Assembly: GCA_050305135.1 (NCBI GenBank)
Contig: JBNLET010000083.1
Span: 1-64,000 of the forward strand
DNA: 64,000 nucleotides
From: Cognatazoarcus sp050305135
Lineage (GTDB): Bacteria > Pseudomonadota > Gammaproteobacteria > Burkholderiales > Rhodocyclaceae
Reading direction: 5' to 3'
The notes beneath the pieces were generated by a model. It was given only the letters and a program-made list of their open reading frames with translations, was not told the DNA's origin and did not search any database. A program made the position numbers and the translations under genes. Within the stretch, counting starts at the first letter, position 1, and each line of letters opens with the position of its first letter. This document shows, in pieces, positions 52,454-61,694 of this stretch.

Positions 52454-53170
52454 TCAGCGTTGTTCGCTGTCCGGCGTGAAGGCGGCAGGGCCCGGGTCGG
52501 GCAGGAAATCGATCCGCTGCAGGATCGAATGTCCGATGTGGCGACCCATCGCGTAGTGGTCTTCGCGAATGGCGGCGAGCCGCTCGCCGAGTTGCCGGAA
52601 TTCGCTGTACTCGGTGACGAACTGCAGGCTGCCGATGCCGAGGCCGGTCGAGCGCAGGATCCGGCCGCTGGCGGGATCCACGTCCACGACCAGCGAAAGC
52701 GGGCTGTCGAGCATCAGCACCAGCGTCTGGACGCGCTGCCCGCGATCGTCGGTGCGGCTGCCGAGCAGGGTCACCCGCCCGGATTTCAGCAGGTTCCACG
52801 GCAGCAGCGCCCGTGCCGCCTGCAGCCGCATCGCGAGCAGGAACGGCCCGTCCTTGCGGCTGCGGCCCTGCCATGCCCGCTCGCCCGACATGGTCCTGAC
52901 TTCGCTGCCGGCCGGGTAGTCGAGCCGGATCCTGAAGCGGTCGGGGGCGGCCCACAAGCGCTCCATCGGGCCTTCTCCCCGCATGTCGCTGAACGTCCGC
53001 CCGGTCTGGCGCAGCGCCATGAAGCTGGGCGGCGGACCGTAGGCCTTCTCGATCGCCGCCAACACCTGGCCCAGATCATCGGCACGGGCCGACGGCGCGG
53101 CCGACAGCAGACAGAGGCACAGCAGCAGGCGAAGGCAGATCGAATGCAGGCGGCTCGTCGCTGCGATCAC
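52454..53170 (-). CDS. LolA-like periplasmic protein
   Basis: A 238-residue protein. A signal peptide (about 1-27) is followed by a beta-rich domain with LGQVLAAIEKAYGPPPSFMA, DRFRIRLDYPAGSEVRTM and LLGSRTDDRGQRV. This pattern looks like LolA/LolB-type half-barrels that carry lipids or lipoproteins, but the match is weak. I start at GTG 53170 since GGAG precedes it and the signal peptide follows; the frame stays open to 54016 but that part is antisense. SlyX is divergent, 69 bases away. Confidence 0.65.
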   Translation of the reverse strand: MIAATSRLHSICLRLLLCLCLLSAAPSARADDLGQVLAAIEKAYGPPPSFMALRQTGRTFSDMRGEGPMERLWAAPDRFRIRLDYPAGSEVRTMSGERAWQGRSRKDGPFLLAMRLQAARALLPWNLLKSGRVTLLGSRTDDRGQRVQTLVLMLDSPLSLVVDVDPASGRILRSTGLGIGSLQFVTEYSEFRQLGERLAAIREDHYAMGRHIGHSILQRIDFLPDPGPAAFTPDSEQR

Positions 53171-53239
53171 TGGTCTCCGGGGCACGGCACGAATTGCGTT
53201 GTCCCTATAATGCCACGCCACCCGAAAGCGGAAGCCGAC

Positions 53240-53449
53240 ATGACAGACAGCGCGCGGATCGTCGAAATCGAAGCCAAGCTGAGCCTGGCCGAGGACTTGC
53301 TGGAGACCTTGAACATGACGGTCTTTCGCCAGCAGGAGGCGCTCGCCAGGCTCGAGCGCCAGGTCGTCGAACTTGCCCGGCAGATGGCGAACATGGCCGC
53401 GCCGGGGACGTCCGGGCCGCCCGCCGACGAGGTGCCGCCGCACTACTGA
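53240..53449 (+). CDS. slyX: SlyX protein
   Basis: A 69-residue coiled-coil protein with EIEAKLSLAEDLLETLNMTV and EALARLERQVVELARQM, and the typical PPHY C-terminus. SlyX is a short conserved protein of unknown function. The stop overlaps the end of the following minus-strand gene by seven bases. Confidence 0.93.
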   Translation: MTDSARIVEIEAKLSLAEDLLETLNMTVFRQQEALARLERQVVELARQMANMAAPGTSGPPADEVPPHY

Positions 53450-54117
53450 GCGGACGGGGCCGGCGCGCCGCTGCGCAGCGGCGCGACCAGCGCCTCGAAT
53501 GCCGACGGCGCGACGTACTGCAGCAGCTCGCGCCCCTCGGCGTCGAGCAGCAGATCGAGACCGCGCGACGGATAGAGCAGGTGGCTGCGCCCCGGGCCGG
53601 CCGGGATGCGCTCCGCAGGCTCGCCGAAACGGGCCAGGACGGTCTGCTCGTCGAGATCGATCGACGGGATGAAGGCCACGCCGCTGACCGGCCACCGGCC
53701 GGCGGCGCGTGCGTCCTCCGGCGCCAGCGCGAGGCGGTGGGCGCCGCTGGGCAGCGGCTTCGCATCCGTCGCACGGCCGGCGATGGCGGTCAGTTCCGCT
53801 GCCGGTACCGCCAGCGTCAGGATCAGCTTGCCGGTCGTGAAGCCCAGGTTCGCACTGGCCTGGTAGGCCTCCAGCGCGAGGGCCCGATCGTGCTCCATGA
53901 TCAGGCCGAGTTCCAGGTCGGGGCCGTGCAATGCGCGGGCCTCGTCGAGCGTGCTCTGCGGCAGCGTGAGCCCGAACACCCGGCTCCTGCCTTCGGGCAG
54001 GACCTCGATGTTCCACGGCAGGTGGGCCGGGGAGGAGGGGGGCGGGGGCTTGGGCAGCAGGAAGGGCGCGATCAGCGCGACCAGGATCAGCCCGCCGAGC
54101 AGGCCGGCGAGCTTCAT
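53443..54117 (-). CDS. Unknown envelope protein coupled to U32 gene
   Basis: A 224-residue protein. One N-terminal membrane segment (LAGLLGGLILVALIAPFLL), a Pro/Ser linker, and a beta-rich body with WNIEVLPEGRSRVFGLTLPQ and QYVAPSAFEALVAPLRSG near the end. I recognise no family; it is probably a periplasmic or envelope protein. It starts inside the stop of the U32 gene (ATGA at 54114-54117), so the two are translationally coupled. Confidence 0.7.
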   Translation of the reverse strand: MKLAGLLGGLILVALIAPFLLPKPPPPSSPAHLPWNIEVLPEGRSRVFGLTLPQSTLDEARALHGPDLELGLIMEHDRALALEAYQASANLGFTTGKLILTLAVPAAELTAIAGRATDAKPLPSGAHRLALAPEDARAAGRWPVSGVAFIPSIDLDEQTVLARFGEPAERIPAGPGRSHLLYPSRGLDLLLDAEGRELLQYVAPSAFEALVAPLRSGAPAPSAQ

Positions 54118-56033
54118 CGGCCGGCCTCCCGCGTCTGCTTGGCCGCCGCCGTGCGCGGCAGCGCGACGGGCTGCGCGGCCCGCGGAAAGGCGGCCGGGTC
54201 GAGCCGGCCGACGACGTGCATTTCGCAGCGCTTGCAGTCGAATGTCAGCGTCAGCGTCTGCTTGCCATGCACCAGCTGCATCGGCTCCGGGCGGATGCCG
54301 CGGACCTCCTTGGGGCACAGGTTGAAGCTGTAGCGCAGGCAGTGGCGGGTGACCATCAGCGACACGTCGCCGGTTTCGCGGTTGCATTCGTAGGCGTCGG
54401 CGATCAGTTCGACGCCATGGCGGCGGTAGAACTCGCGCGCCTTGCCGTTCAGCACGTTGCCCAGATAGCCCAGCTCGCGTTCCGGGTACAGCGCCGGCGG
54501 TTCGGCCGGCGGCCGGCGCATCGTTCTCGGCCGGGCGGCCTCTCGCGCCTCGCTCAGCGCGTCGAGCGCGGCGCGGCGCAGGGCGTTGAGCATCGAGGCA
54601 GCAACGAACGGCGGCGCCTGCCAGGGACCGTCGATGCGGCCGATCGCATAGTGGGTCTCACCGCTGCGCGACAGCTGCCGGATGATCGTCTCGCGCCCGC
54701 GCAGCGGATCGCGGGCCGGTTCGAGTTCGGCCTCGACGTGGGTGTCGGCGCAGTGGCCCTCGGCGTCGCTGGCGTGCAGCGTGAGGCCCTGTGGCTGCCA
54801 TTCGAGGCGGAAATCGACCGCGATCCGTCTTTCGGCCGAGGGCTTTTCCAGCGCCCGCTCGAATGCCTGGTCGTGGTTGCGGAACAGCGCCGTACCGACG
54901 CCGAGCCCGGCCGGCATCTCGGCCGGCCAGAGCCGGCGGCCGACCGCACGGTTGATGCGCATGCCCTGCAGTTGGCCGTCTGCGGCGCGAAAGCACAGGC
55001 CGTCGCCGTTCGAGAAATCCACTTCGCCCTCGACCTGCAGACTGTCCGCATCGATGTGGGCCACGTGCCCGACCGGCTCGCCGATGTAGCCGGGCGACTC
55101 GAAGGCGCCGATTTCGGGCTGGCGGCCGTGAACGAAGTAGTCGGTCGCGCCGCGGTTGAAACTCTTCTGCGGTCGCGGCGTGAAGGCGTGGCTGGTGCGG
55201 CCCGACGAGGCGGCGCGGAAACCGTGTCCGGCCTCGATCAGTTCGTCCAGCAGGCGGCGGTAGTGGGCCGTCACGTTCTTGACGTAGCCGATGTCCTTGA
55301 GCCGGCCCTCGATCTTGAAGCTGCGGATGCCGGCCTGGGCGAGGGACAGCAGGTTGGCACTCTGGTCGTTGTCCTTCATCGACAAGAGGTGGCTGCCCGC
55401 CGCCACCACCCGGCCCTCGGCGTCGGTCAGGTCGTAGGGCAGGCGGCAGGCCTGGGAGCATTCGCCGCGATTCGCGCTGCGGCCGGTCTGGGCGTGGCTG
55501 ATGTAGCACTGGCCGCTGTAGCTGACGCACAGCGCGCCATGCACGAAGTACTCGAGCACTGCGTCGCTGGCGTCGGCTATCTGGCGGATCTGCGACAGCG
55601 ACAGCTCGCGCGCCAGCACGATCTGCGAAAAGCCGACGCGCTGCAGAAATCGCACCTTGTCCACGCTGCGGTTGTCGGTCTGGGTGCTGGCATGCAGCGC
55701 GATCGGCGGCAGGTCGAGTGCGAGCAGGCCCATGTCCTGCACGATCAGGGCGTCGACGCCAGCTTCGTATAGTGCCCAGGCGAGCCGTCGCGCGGGTTCG
55801 AGTTCGGCGTCGGTCAGGATCGTGTTCAGCGCCGCGAAGACGCGGGCGTGGAAGCGATGCGCGTATTGCGCCAGGCGGGCGATGTCCGCGACGTCGTTGC
55901 CGGCGCCGTGGCGGGCGCCGAAGCCGGGCCCGCCGATGTAGACCGCATCGGCGCCGTGATTGACGGCTTCGATGCCGATCTCCGCCGTGCGGGCGGGTAC
56001 CAGGAGTTCGAGGGTATCGATCGGTGCAGGCAT
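54114..56033 (-). CDS. U32 peptidase-family protein, RlhA-like
   Basis: A 639-residue U32 protein close to the length of E. coli RlhA (YdcP), which hydroxylates cytidine 2501 of 23S rRNA. The core (about 10-350) has LLVPARTAEIGIEAVNHGAD, the U32 signature HGALCVSYSGQCYISHAQ and the Cys-rich GECSQACRLPYDL. The C-terminal part includes a second Cys cluster (FDCKRCEMHVVGRLD). Family members use iron-sulfur chemistry and prephenate in RNA hydroxylation. Length and layout favour the RlhA group over the shorter TrhP (YegQ). Confidence 0.87.
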   Translation of the reverse strand: MPAPIDTLELLVPARTAEIGIEAVNHGADAVYIGGPGFGARHGAGNDVADIARLAQYAHRFHARVFAALNTILTDAELEPARRLAWALYEAGVDALIVQDMGLLALDLPPIALHASTQTDNRSVDKVRFLQRVGFSQIVLARELSLSQIRQIADASDAVLEYFVHGALCVSYSGQCYISHAQTGRSANRGECSQACRLPYDLTDAEGRVVAAGSHLLSMKDNDQSANLLSLAQAGIRSFKIEGRLKDIGYVKNVTAHYRRLLDELIEAGHGFRAASSGRTSHAFTPRPQKSFNRGATDYFVHGRQPEIGAFESPGYIGEPVGHVAHIDADSLQVEGEVDFSNGDGLCFRAADGQLQGMRINRAVGRRLWPAEMPAGLGVGTALFRNHDQAFERALEKPSAERRIAVDFRLEWQPQGLTLHASDAEGHCADTHVEAELEPARDPLRGRETIIRQLSRSGETHYAIGRIDGPWQAPPFVAASMLNALRRAALDALSEAREAARPRTMRRPPAEPPALYPERELGYLGNVLNGKAREFYRRHGVELIADAYECNRETGDVSLMVTRHCLRYSFNLCPKEVRGIRPEPMQLVHGKQTLTLTFDCKRCEMHVVGRLDPAAFPRAAQPVALPRTAAAKQTREAGR

Positions 56034-56169
56034 GGTCGGGCGGCAATGCGACAGGCGCGCATGGTGGCATGGCGCGACCGTCCGAACAAGCGCATGCCGG
56101 CAGAGTCTTGCCGTCTGATTATTAGTGTTTCGGAATGTATGGATTCACTACCGCTCGTCATGTTCGAAA

Positions 56170-56197
56170 TTGACGTGGGAAAAAATTCCTCAAGAAT
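56170..56197 (+). promoter_or_regulatory. Candidate promoter of the nine-haem cytochrome
   Basis: TTGACG at 56170-56175 and AAGAAT at 56192-56197 are separated by 16 bases, a sigma-70-like pair. They lie in an AT-rich stretch (56100-56210) unlike the high-GC surroundings. The expected start would be near 56204, about 70 bases before the ATG. Confidence 0.4.
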
Positions 56198-56275
56198 GCA
56201 AATACCCATCAAGCAAGAGTGGTCATGGTCACCCCGACGGATTCCATCTTCGTTTCGTGTTCAAGGGAGGATGAA

Positions 56276-58207
56276 ATGCTATCTGCAACTTTGCGGCGGC
56301 AGACCGTGCCGCTGATCCTGTCTCTGGCCGTCTTGCCGATACCGGGCTGGGCCGCACTTTCGGCCGTGCCCGACAGTCTCGAGCTGACACGCGGCGAAGC
56401 GGCCCATATCCAGTTGCTCGGCGCCCGCGGCCGCCTGCGGCTGGCGAATTCCAACGAGAGGGTGGCCGAGGCCGACCTCGAGGACGGCGTCATCCAGGTG
56501 GACGCCAAGCGCGAGGGGACCGCGATCCTGCGCGTACGGGATCGCGAATCCACGGTCTCGGTGCCGGTCACGGTCGTTCTGCGCGCGGCCAGCGAGGAGA
56601 GCGACCACGAAGGCGGCGGCGACACCGGTGGTGGTGGCACTGGAGGCGGAGGTGGCGGCGTCAGCGGCGATTTCGCGCTGCTGGGCTGGAACGACCTCGG
56701 CATGCACTGCATGGATGCCGACTACTCGGTGTTCTCGATCCTGCCGCCGTACAACAACCTGCACGCCCAACTGGTCGACCGCAGCGGCGGCGTCGTGACC
56801 GAGGGCGTGACGATCAGCTTCGAGGCGCTCGCCGACCCCGATGGCTCGATCAACAGTACGTCCATCGGCAAGACCAATTTCTGGGACTATGCCGGCGACT
56901 TCTTCGGCGCCAGCCTGCCGCTCGGCGAGGGATTGGCGGGCTACAGGAGCGCCGAGAGCGCGCCGCAGTTGATGTTGCCGGACGCCGAGAGCGGGCAGTT
57001 CGTCGCCGAGGGGATTCCGATTACGCCGTACGACGACGCACTGGCGAAGAACTTCTATCCGATGGTGCGGCTTGCGGCGCGCGATGCCGGCGGCAATCTG
57101 CTGGCCGAGGCCCGCGTGGTGCTGCCGGTGTCGGACGAGATGACCTGTATCGGTTGCCACGGCTCGGGCAGCGCCGCGGCGGCGCGCCCGGCTGCCGGCT
57201 GGCTGAACGATCCGGATCCGGAGCGCGACTACCGGCGCAACGTCCTGCGCCTGCACGACCAGGAGCAGGGCGGCGACGCGGCCTTCCAGGCCGCGCTCGG
57301 TGCGCTCGGCTACTCGCCCGCCGGTCTGCTGGCGACGGCCGACGGCGGCCGCGCGATCCTGTGTGCCAGCTGCCACGGTTCGAACGCCTTGCCGGGCACC
57401 GGCATCGACGGCATCAGCCCGCTCACCCAGGCCATGCACAGCCAGCACGATTCGGCCGAGGATCCGCTCACCGGCCAGGCACTGGGCGACAGCACCAACC
57501 GCAGCGCCTGCTACCAGTGCCATCCGGGCTCCGAGACGCGCTGCCTGCGCGGCGTGATGGGCAACGCGGTGGAGCCGGACGGCAGCTTGTCGATGCAGTG
57601 CCAGAACTGCCACGGCCAGATGGCCGACGTCGGACGCACGGGGCGGGTCGGCTGGCTCGAACAACCGAATTGCCAGGCCTGCCACCACGACGGCCAGCGC
57701 GAGACCGAGGCGCGCAACGGCGACGGCAGCCTGAAGAGCTGGACCGACGTGCGCTATGCGACCAACGCCGACGTGCCGGCCGCGGGCTTCGATCTGTACC
57801 GCTTCAGCAAGGGCCACGGCGAGCTGCAATGCGAGGCCTGCCACGGTTCGACCCATGCCGAGTACCCGAGCTCGCACCGCAACGACAATCTGCTCTCGCT
57901 CGATCTGCAGGGGCGCGAAGGCACGATCGGCGAGTGTCTGGCCTGTCATGCCAGCATGCCCGATACCGTCAGAGGCGGACCGCACGGCATGCACACGGTC
58001 GGCAGCCGGTGGGTCGACCGGCATGAGAGCGCGGCCGAAAGAGGGACGTCCGACTGCGCCTACTGCCACGGCGCCGATTTCCGCGGTAGCCCGCTGTCCG
58101 AGGTCAAGGTGGCACGGGACTTCAGCGTCGAAGGGCGGCGCGTGAGTTTCGCGGTCGGGCAGCAGGTCGGCTGCTACGACTGCCACAACGGGCCGCGCGG
58201 CGACTGA
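56276..58207 (+). CDS. Nine-haem c-type cytochrome with Ig-like N-terminal domain
   Basis: A 643-residue secreted protein. A signal peptide (about 1-27) precedes a beta-rich domain of Ig/BIG type (about 30-105: SAVPDSLELTRGEAAHIQLL). A Gly/Thr-rich linker (about 108-130) follows, then a long domain with CMDADYSVFSILPPYNNLHA. The rest carries nine CxxCH haem-binding motifs: CIGCH, CASCH, CYQCH, CQNCH, CQACH, CEACH, CLACH, CAYCH and CYDCH. It would sit in the periplasm or on the cell surface and carry electrons, possibly in metal reduction or a reductase chain. ATG 56276 is chosen because GGGAGG lies six bases upstream. No cytochrome maturation or reductase genes are adjacent. Confidence 0.9.
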   Translation: MLSATLRRQTVPLILSLAVLPIPGWAALSAVPDSLELTRGEAAHIQLLGARGRLRLANSNERVAEADLEDGVIQVDAKREGTAILRVRDRESTVSVPVTVVLRAASEESDHEGGGDTGGGGTGGGGGGVSGDFALLGWNDLGMHCMDADYSVFSILPPYNNLHAQLVDRSGGVVTEGVTISFEALADPDGSINSTSIGKTNFWDYAGDFFGASLPLGEGLAGYRSAESAPQLMLPDAESGQFVAEGIPITPYDDALAKNFYPMVRLAARDAGGNLLAEARVVLPVSDEMTCIGCHGSGSAAAARPAAGWLNDPDPERDYRRNVLRLHDQEQGGDAAFQAALGALGYSPAGLLATADGGRAILCASCHGSNALPGTGIDGISPLTQAMHSQHDSAEDPLTGQALGDSTNRSACYQCHPGSETRCLRGVMGNAVEPDGSLSMQCQNCHGQMADVGRTGRVGWLEQPNCQACHHDGQRETEARNGDGSLKSWTDVRYATNADVPAAGFDLYRFSKGHGELQCEACHGSTHAEYPSSHRNDNLLSLDLQGREGTIGECLACHASMPDTVRGGPHGMHTVGSRWVDRHESAAERGTSDCAYCHGADFRGSPLSEVKVARDFSVEGRRVSFAVGQQVGCYDCHNGPRGD

Positions 58208-58319
58208 GCCGGGGCCCCGCCAGTGTGCCGCCGCGTTGGCGCGGTGGCACACTGGCGTTTACGCCGAAATATGCCATTCGAGGCCTCAACTTCGCCGGCT
58301 ACGCGCCGTTGTTCGTGCA

Positions 58320-59252
58320 ATGAGCATGATGGCCGACGATTCGCTCTTCATCCCCTCCAGCGTGCGCGCGGCGATTTCGATTCGCAATGCGGCCGAAGAC
58401 CCGCGCATCGCCGAGACGGTGATCGAAAACATGGTGGCGTCCGAGCCGATGGTGGCGGCGGCGCTGCTGCGCCTCGCCAACAGCGCCGCCTTCCGCCGCG
58501 AGGTGCCGGCCGAGTCGGTTGGCGTCGCGATCAAGCTGCTCGGCATGGGACACGTGCGGCTGGTGGCATCGCAGGTGGCGATGCTGCAACTGGTTCGCGG
58601 CATTCGCGGACGCGCGGCGCGGATGGTCGCCGAGGGACTGCTGCTGCACTCGATCTCGATCGCCACCTTCGCCGAGGAACTGGCCCGCCTGACGCGCGGC
58701 GTGGAGCCGCGCCGGGTCGCGACGCTGGCGCTGTTCCACGAGATGCCGACCTTCCATTTCCTGGCCGGCTCGAACCGGGCGCCGGAGCGCTACGACAACA
58801 TGGCCGAGATCGGCCGCCTGATCAAGACTGTGCGCCTGCGCAGCTTCGAGATGCTGATGCAGGATTTCGGCCTGCCGAGCCTGGCGATCCCCAGAAGCGA
58901 CGAGTGGTCGCTGGTCGACCGGGCACATGCCTACGTGGCCCATCCCAATCCGATCGCGCTGCACCCCGAGGAGAGCGGCGACAACGGCCTGCTGCCGCCG
59001 GAGCGCGTCTTCGTGCTGCAGGCCACCGCCGACGCCGCCTACGTCACGCTGGTCGAAGGTCCGCTGCCGGCCGACGTGAAGGAGATGCTTCAGCTGGAGT
59101 CGGAGCTGGAGCGGCCCGTACCCGGTCGCGAGGAAGCGAAGCCGGACACCGAGGCGGTCGACACGGCCGACGAGCTGCAGCTCGAAGAGACGCCCCGACC
59201 GCGCCTGTTGTCGCGGCTGCAGACGCTGCTGGCGGGACTCTTCGGCCGCTGA
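58320..59252 (+). CDS. HDOD-domain protein
   Basis: A 310-residue soluble protein. The HDOD domain (about 25-215) has IENMVASEPMVAAALLRLAN near the start and VGVAIKLLGMGHVRLVASQV, then the helical LHSISIATFAEELARLTRG. HDOD domains relate to HD phosphohydrolases but lack the HD pair; members act in signalling. The C-terminal region (about 215-310) has an acidic linker and an amphipathic helix (LSRLQTLLAGLFGR). Start ATG 58320 fits the domain; two further Met codons follow within ten bases. Confidence 0.88.
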   Translation: MSMMADDSLFIPSSVRAAISIRNAAEDPRIAETVIENMVASEPMVAAALLRLANSAAFRREVPAESVGVAIKLLGMGHVRLVASQVAMLQLVRGIRGRAARMVAEGLLLHSISIATFAEELARLTRGVEPRRVATLALFHEMPTFHFLAGSNRAPERYDNMAEIGRLIKTVRLRSFEMLMQDFGLPSLAIPRSDEWSLVDRAHAYVAHPNPIALHPEESGDNGLLPPERVFVLQATADAAYVTLVEGPLPADVKEMLQLESELERPVPGREEAKPDTEAVDTADELQLEETPRPRLLSRLQTLLAGLFGR

Positions 59253-59301
59253 GGCGGCCAGCCGCGCTGCCTCGGCGGCGGCATGCCTGCGAAGATGCGG
59301 C

Positions 59302-60966
59302 TCAGCGGCTGATCGGCCGGTAGCGGATGCGCTTCGGCTTGGCCGCTTCGTCGCCCAGGCGCTTCTTCTTGTCTTCTTCGTACTCCTGGTAGTTGCCGGC
59401 GAAGAAGGTCCATTGGGAGTCGCCCTCGGCCGCCAGGATATGGGTGCAGATGCGGTCCAGGAACCAGCGGTCGTGGCTGACGATCAGCGCGCAGCCGGCG
59501 AACTCCAGCAGCGCGTCCTCGAGGGCCCGCAGCGTCTCCACGTCGAGGTCGTTGGAGGGTTCGTCGAGCAGCAGCACGTTGCCGCCCGAGATCAGCGTCT
59601 TGGCCAGGTGCAGGCGGCCGCGTTCGCCGCCGGACAGCTTGCCGACGACCTTCTGCTGATCGCCGCCCTTGAAGTTGAAGCGGCCGATGTAGGCGCGGCT
59701 CGGCATCTCGAACCTGCCGACCGTCAGGATGTCGGCCCCGTCAGAGATCGCCTCGAACACGGTCTTGTCGTCGGCCAGACCCTCGCGCGACTGGTCCACC
59801 GTGGCCAGCTTGACGGTCGGGCCGATGTCGATGCTGCCGGAATCGGGCTGCTCCCTGCCCAGCAGCATCCTGAACAGCGTCGATTTGCCGGCGCCGTTCG
59901 GGCCGATGATGCCGACGATGGCGCCTGGCGGAACGCTGAACGACAGCTTGTCCATCAACAGCTTGTCGCCGAAGGCCTTGCTGACCTCGTGGAACTCGAT
60001 CACCTTGTCGCCGAGCCGCTCGCCGGGCGGGATGAAGATCTCCTGGGTCTCGTTGCGGCGCTGGTACTCGACGCTGGAAAGCTCCTCGAAGCGCGACAAG
60101 CGGGCCTTGCTCTTGGCCTGGCGGGCCTTCGGATTGGAGCGCACCCACTCCAGTTCCTGCTTCATGGCCTTGATGTGGGCCGCTTCCTGTTTCTGTTCCT
60201 GTTCCAGCCGCTGGCCCTTCTGTTCGAGCCAGGACGAGTAGTTGCCCTTCCACGGGATGCCGTGGCCGCGGTCCAGTTCCAGGATCCATTCGGCCGCGTT
60301 GTCGAGGAAGTAGCGGTCGTGCGTGACCGCCACCACGGTGCCCGGGAAGCGCACCAGGAACTGCTCCAGCCATTCCACCGACTCGGCGTCGAGGTGGTTG
60401 GTCGGTTCGTCCAGCAGCAGCATGTCGGGCTTGGACAGCAGCAGCTTGCACAGTGCCACGCGGCGCTTCTCGCCGCCGGACAGCTTGCCGATCACCGCTT
60501 CCCACGGCGGCAGGCGCAAGGCGTCGGCGGCGATCTCCATCTGGTTTTCCAGGTCCGAACCGGCCGCCGCCAGCACCGCCTCGTACTTCGCCTGCTGCTC
60601 GGCCAGCTTGTCGAAATCCGCCTCGGGCTCGGCGTAGGCGGCGTAGATCTCCTCCAGCTTCTGCCGGGCTTCGACGATCTCGCCGAGGCCGGCCTCGACT
60701 TCGTCGCGCACGGTCTTGGCCGGATCCAGCACCGGTTCCTGCGGCAGGTAGCCGATCGAAATGCCCGGCTGGTGCTGCACCTCGCCGTCGTACTCGGTCT
60801 CGTCCCTGGCCATGATGCGCAGCACCGTGGACTTGCCGGCGCCGTTCAGGCCGAGCAGCCCGATCTTGGCGCCGGGGAAGAACGAGAGGGAAATATCCTT
60901 GATGATCTGCCGCTTCGGCGGCACGACCTTGCTCACGCGGAGCATCGACATTACGTATTGGGCCAT
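59302..60966 (-). CDS. ettA: Energy-dependent translational throttle protein EttA
   Basis: A 554-residue ABC-F protein with two nucleotide-binding domains. Walker A motifs are GLNGAGKST (near 40) and GPNGAGKST, and signature motifs are LSGGEKRRVALC and LSGGERGRLHLAK. The inter-domain P-tRNA-interaction motif is the charged helical arm EQKGQRLEQEQKQEAAHIKA. EttA gates the first elongation step at the ribosomal E site according to ADP/ATP ratio. A leader hairpin precedes it at 60969-61001. Its neighbour upstream on the same strand is the N-acyltransferase gene, 75 bases away. Confidence 0.97.
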   Translation of the reverse strand: MAQYVMSMLRVSKVVPPKRQIIKDISLSFFPGAKIGLLGLNGAGKSTVLRIMARDETEYDGEVQHQPGISIGYLPQEPVLDPAKTVRDEVEAGLGEIVEARQKLEEIYAAYAEPEADFDKLAEQQAKYEAVLAAAGSDLENQMEIAADALRLPPWEAVIGKLSGGEKRRVALCKLLLSKPDMLLLDEPTNHLDAESVEWLEQFLVRFPGTVVAVTHDRYFLDNAAEWILELDRGHGIPWKGNYSSWLEQKGQRLEQEQKQEAAHIKAMKQELEWVRSNPKARQAKSKARLSRFEELSSVEYQRRNETQEIFIPPGERLGDKVIEFHEVSKAFGDKLLMDKLSFSVPPGAIVGIIGPNGAGKSTLFRMLLGREQPDSGSIDIGPTVKLATVDQSREGLADDKTVFEAISDGADILTVGRFEMPSRAYIGRFNFKGGDQQKVVGKLSGGERGRLHLAKTLISGGNVLLLDEPSNDLDVETLRALEDALLEFAGCALIVSHDRWFLDRICTHILAAEGDSQWTFFAGNYQEYEEDKKKRLGDEAAKPKRIRYRPISR

Positions 60967-60968
60967 GA

Positions 60969-61001
60969 CTTGCGCTTGCTGTTGGGAATGCAGTGCGCAA
61001 G
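60969..61001 (-). promoter_or_regulatory. Leader hairpin before ettA
   Basis: CTTGCGC at 60969-60975 pairs with GCGCAAG at 60995-61001, and an inner TGC/GCA pair extends it inside the loop. It begins three bases upstream of the ettA ATG on the minus strand, so it may cover the ribosome site. No U-tract follows, so it is probably not a terminator of the acyltransferase gene. Confidence 0.45.
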
Positions 61002-61041
61002 CTTACCCGAGCTTCACGCCGGCTGCGGCGCAAGGCGTGCG

Positions 61042-61686
61042 TCAGGCTGCCAGGGCGGGGTCCAGATCGAGCGGCGCCAGACGGCGATGCAACAGCACGG
61101 CCGGCGCGCCGACGCGGCTGCAGATGCGCTCCTCGCCGATCTGTTCGAAGCCGAAGCGCTGGATGTAGAAGCGGGCGTGGCGCGGATTGACCTCGATCAC
61201 CAGGTCGGTGATCGGCGGCTGGTTGCTGAGCTGTCGCACGGCATGCTGGAACAGCGCCAGCAGGATCGCGGCCGGTGGACACGGTGCGTCGATGGCCAGC
61301 TTGGTGACTTCGGCAATGCGCCGGGAGCCGCTGCGGATGGCATCGATTTCATCGCGATAGTGGGTGTCGGCCTGCAGACCGGCGATCGAATCGAGGCCGA
61401 GGCGCAGCGTCGCCCACAACTGGGCGCCCCGTCGGGCCAGCACCGTGATGCAGGGATGGCGGTCGCCGGTGCCGCCGAGCCCGACGCCCAGCCCGCGCTG
61501 CTGATAGCGCCGACTGGCCAGCGCGGCGGCGGCCGGATTGAAGCCGGCGCTGACCTCGAACCTGAGGCCCGACAGCGGATCGCTGCGCCGCGATGTCGGA
61601 CAGGGGGCGGGCAGCCCGCCCAGCCCGGACTCGTTCCGGGCTCGGCGGGCGAACGGCGCCGCGAACGCGCCGGCACCCCTCTGCAT
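61042..61686 (-). CDS. FeeM-like N-acyltransferase
   Basis: A 214-residue GNAT-fold protein resembling N-acyl amino acid synthase FeeM domains. Marks are ATLRLGLDSIAGLQADTHY, SRRIAEVTKLAID, TDLVIEVNPRHARFYIQRFG and the GFEQIGEERICSRVGAPAVL end. FeeM-type enzymes join acyl groups from acyl-ACP to amino acids, and related ones occur in exosortase-linked gene sets. The N-terminal ~35 residues are low complexity. ATG 61686 starts eight bases after the bactofilin stop, so it is probably co-transcribed with it. The product is unknown. Confidence 0.82.
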   Translation of the reverse strand: MQRGAGAFAAPFARRARNESGLGGLPAPCPTSRRSDPLSGLRFEVSAGFNPAAAALASRRYQQRGLGVGLGGTGDRHPCITVLARRGAQLWATLRLGLDSIAGLQADTHYRDEIDAIRSGSRRIAEVTKLAIDAPCPPAAILLALFQHAVRQLSNQPPITDLVIEVNPRHARFYIQRFGFEQIGEERICSRVGAPAVLLHRRLAPLDLDPALAA

Positions 61687-61694
61687 GACGGCGT

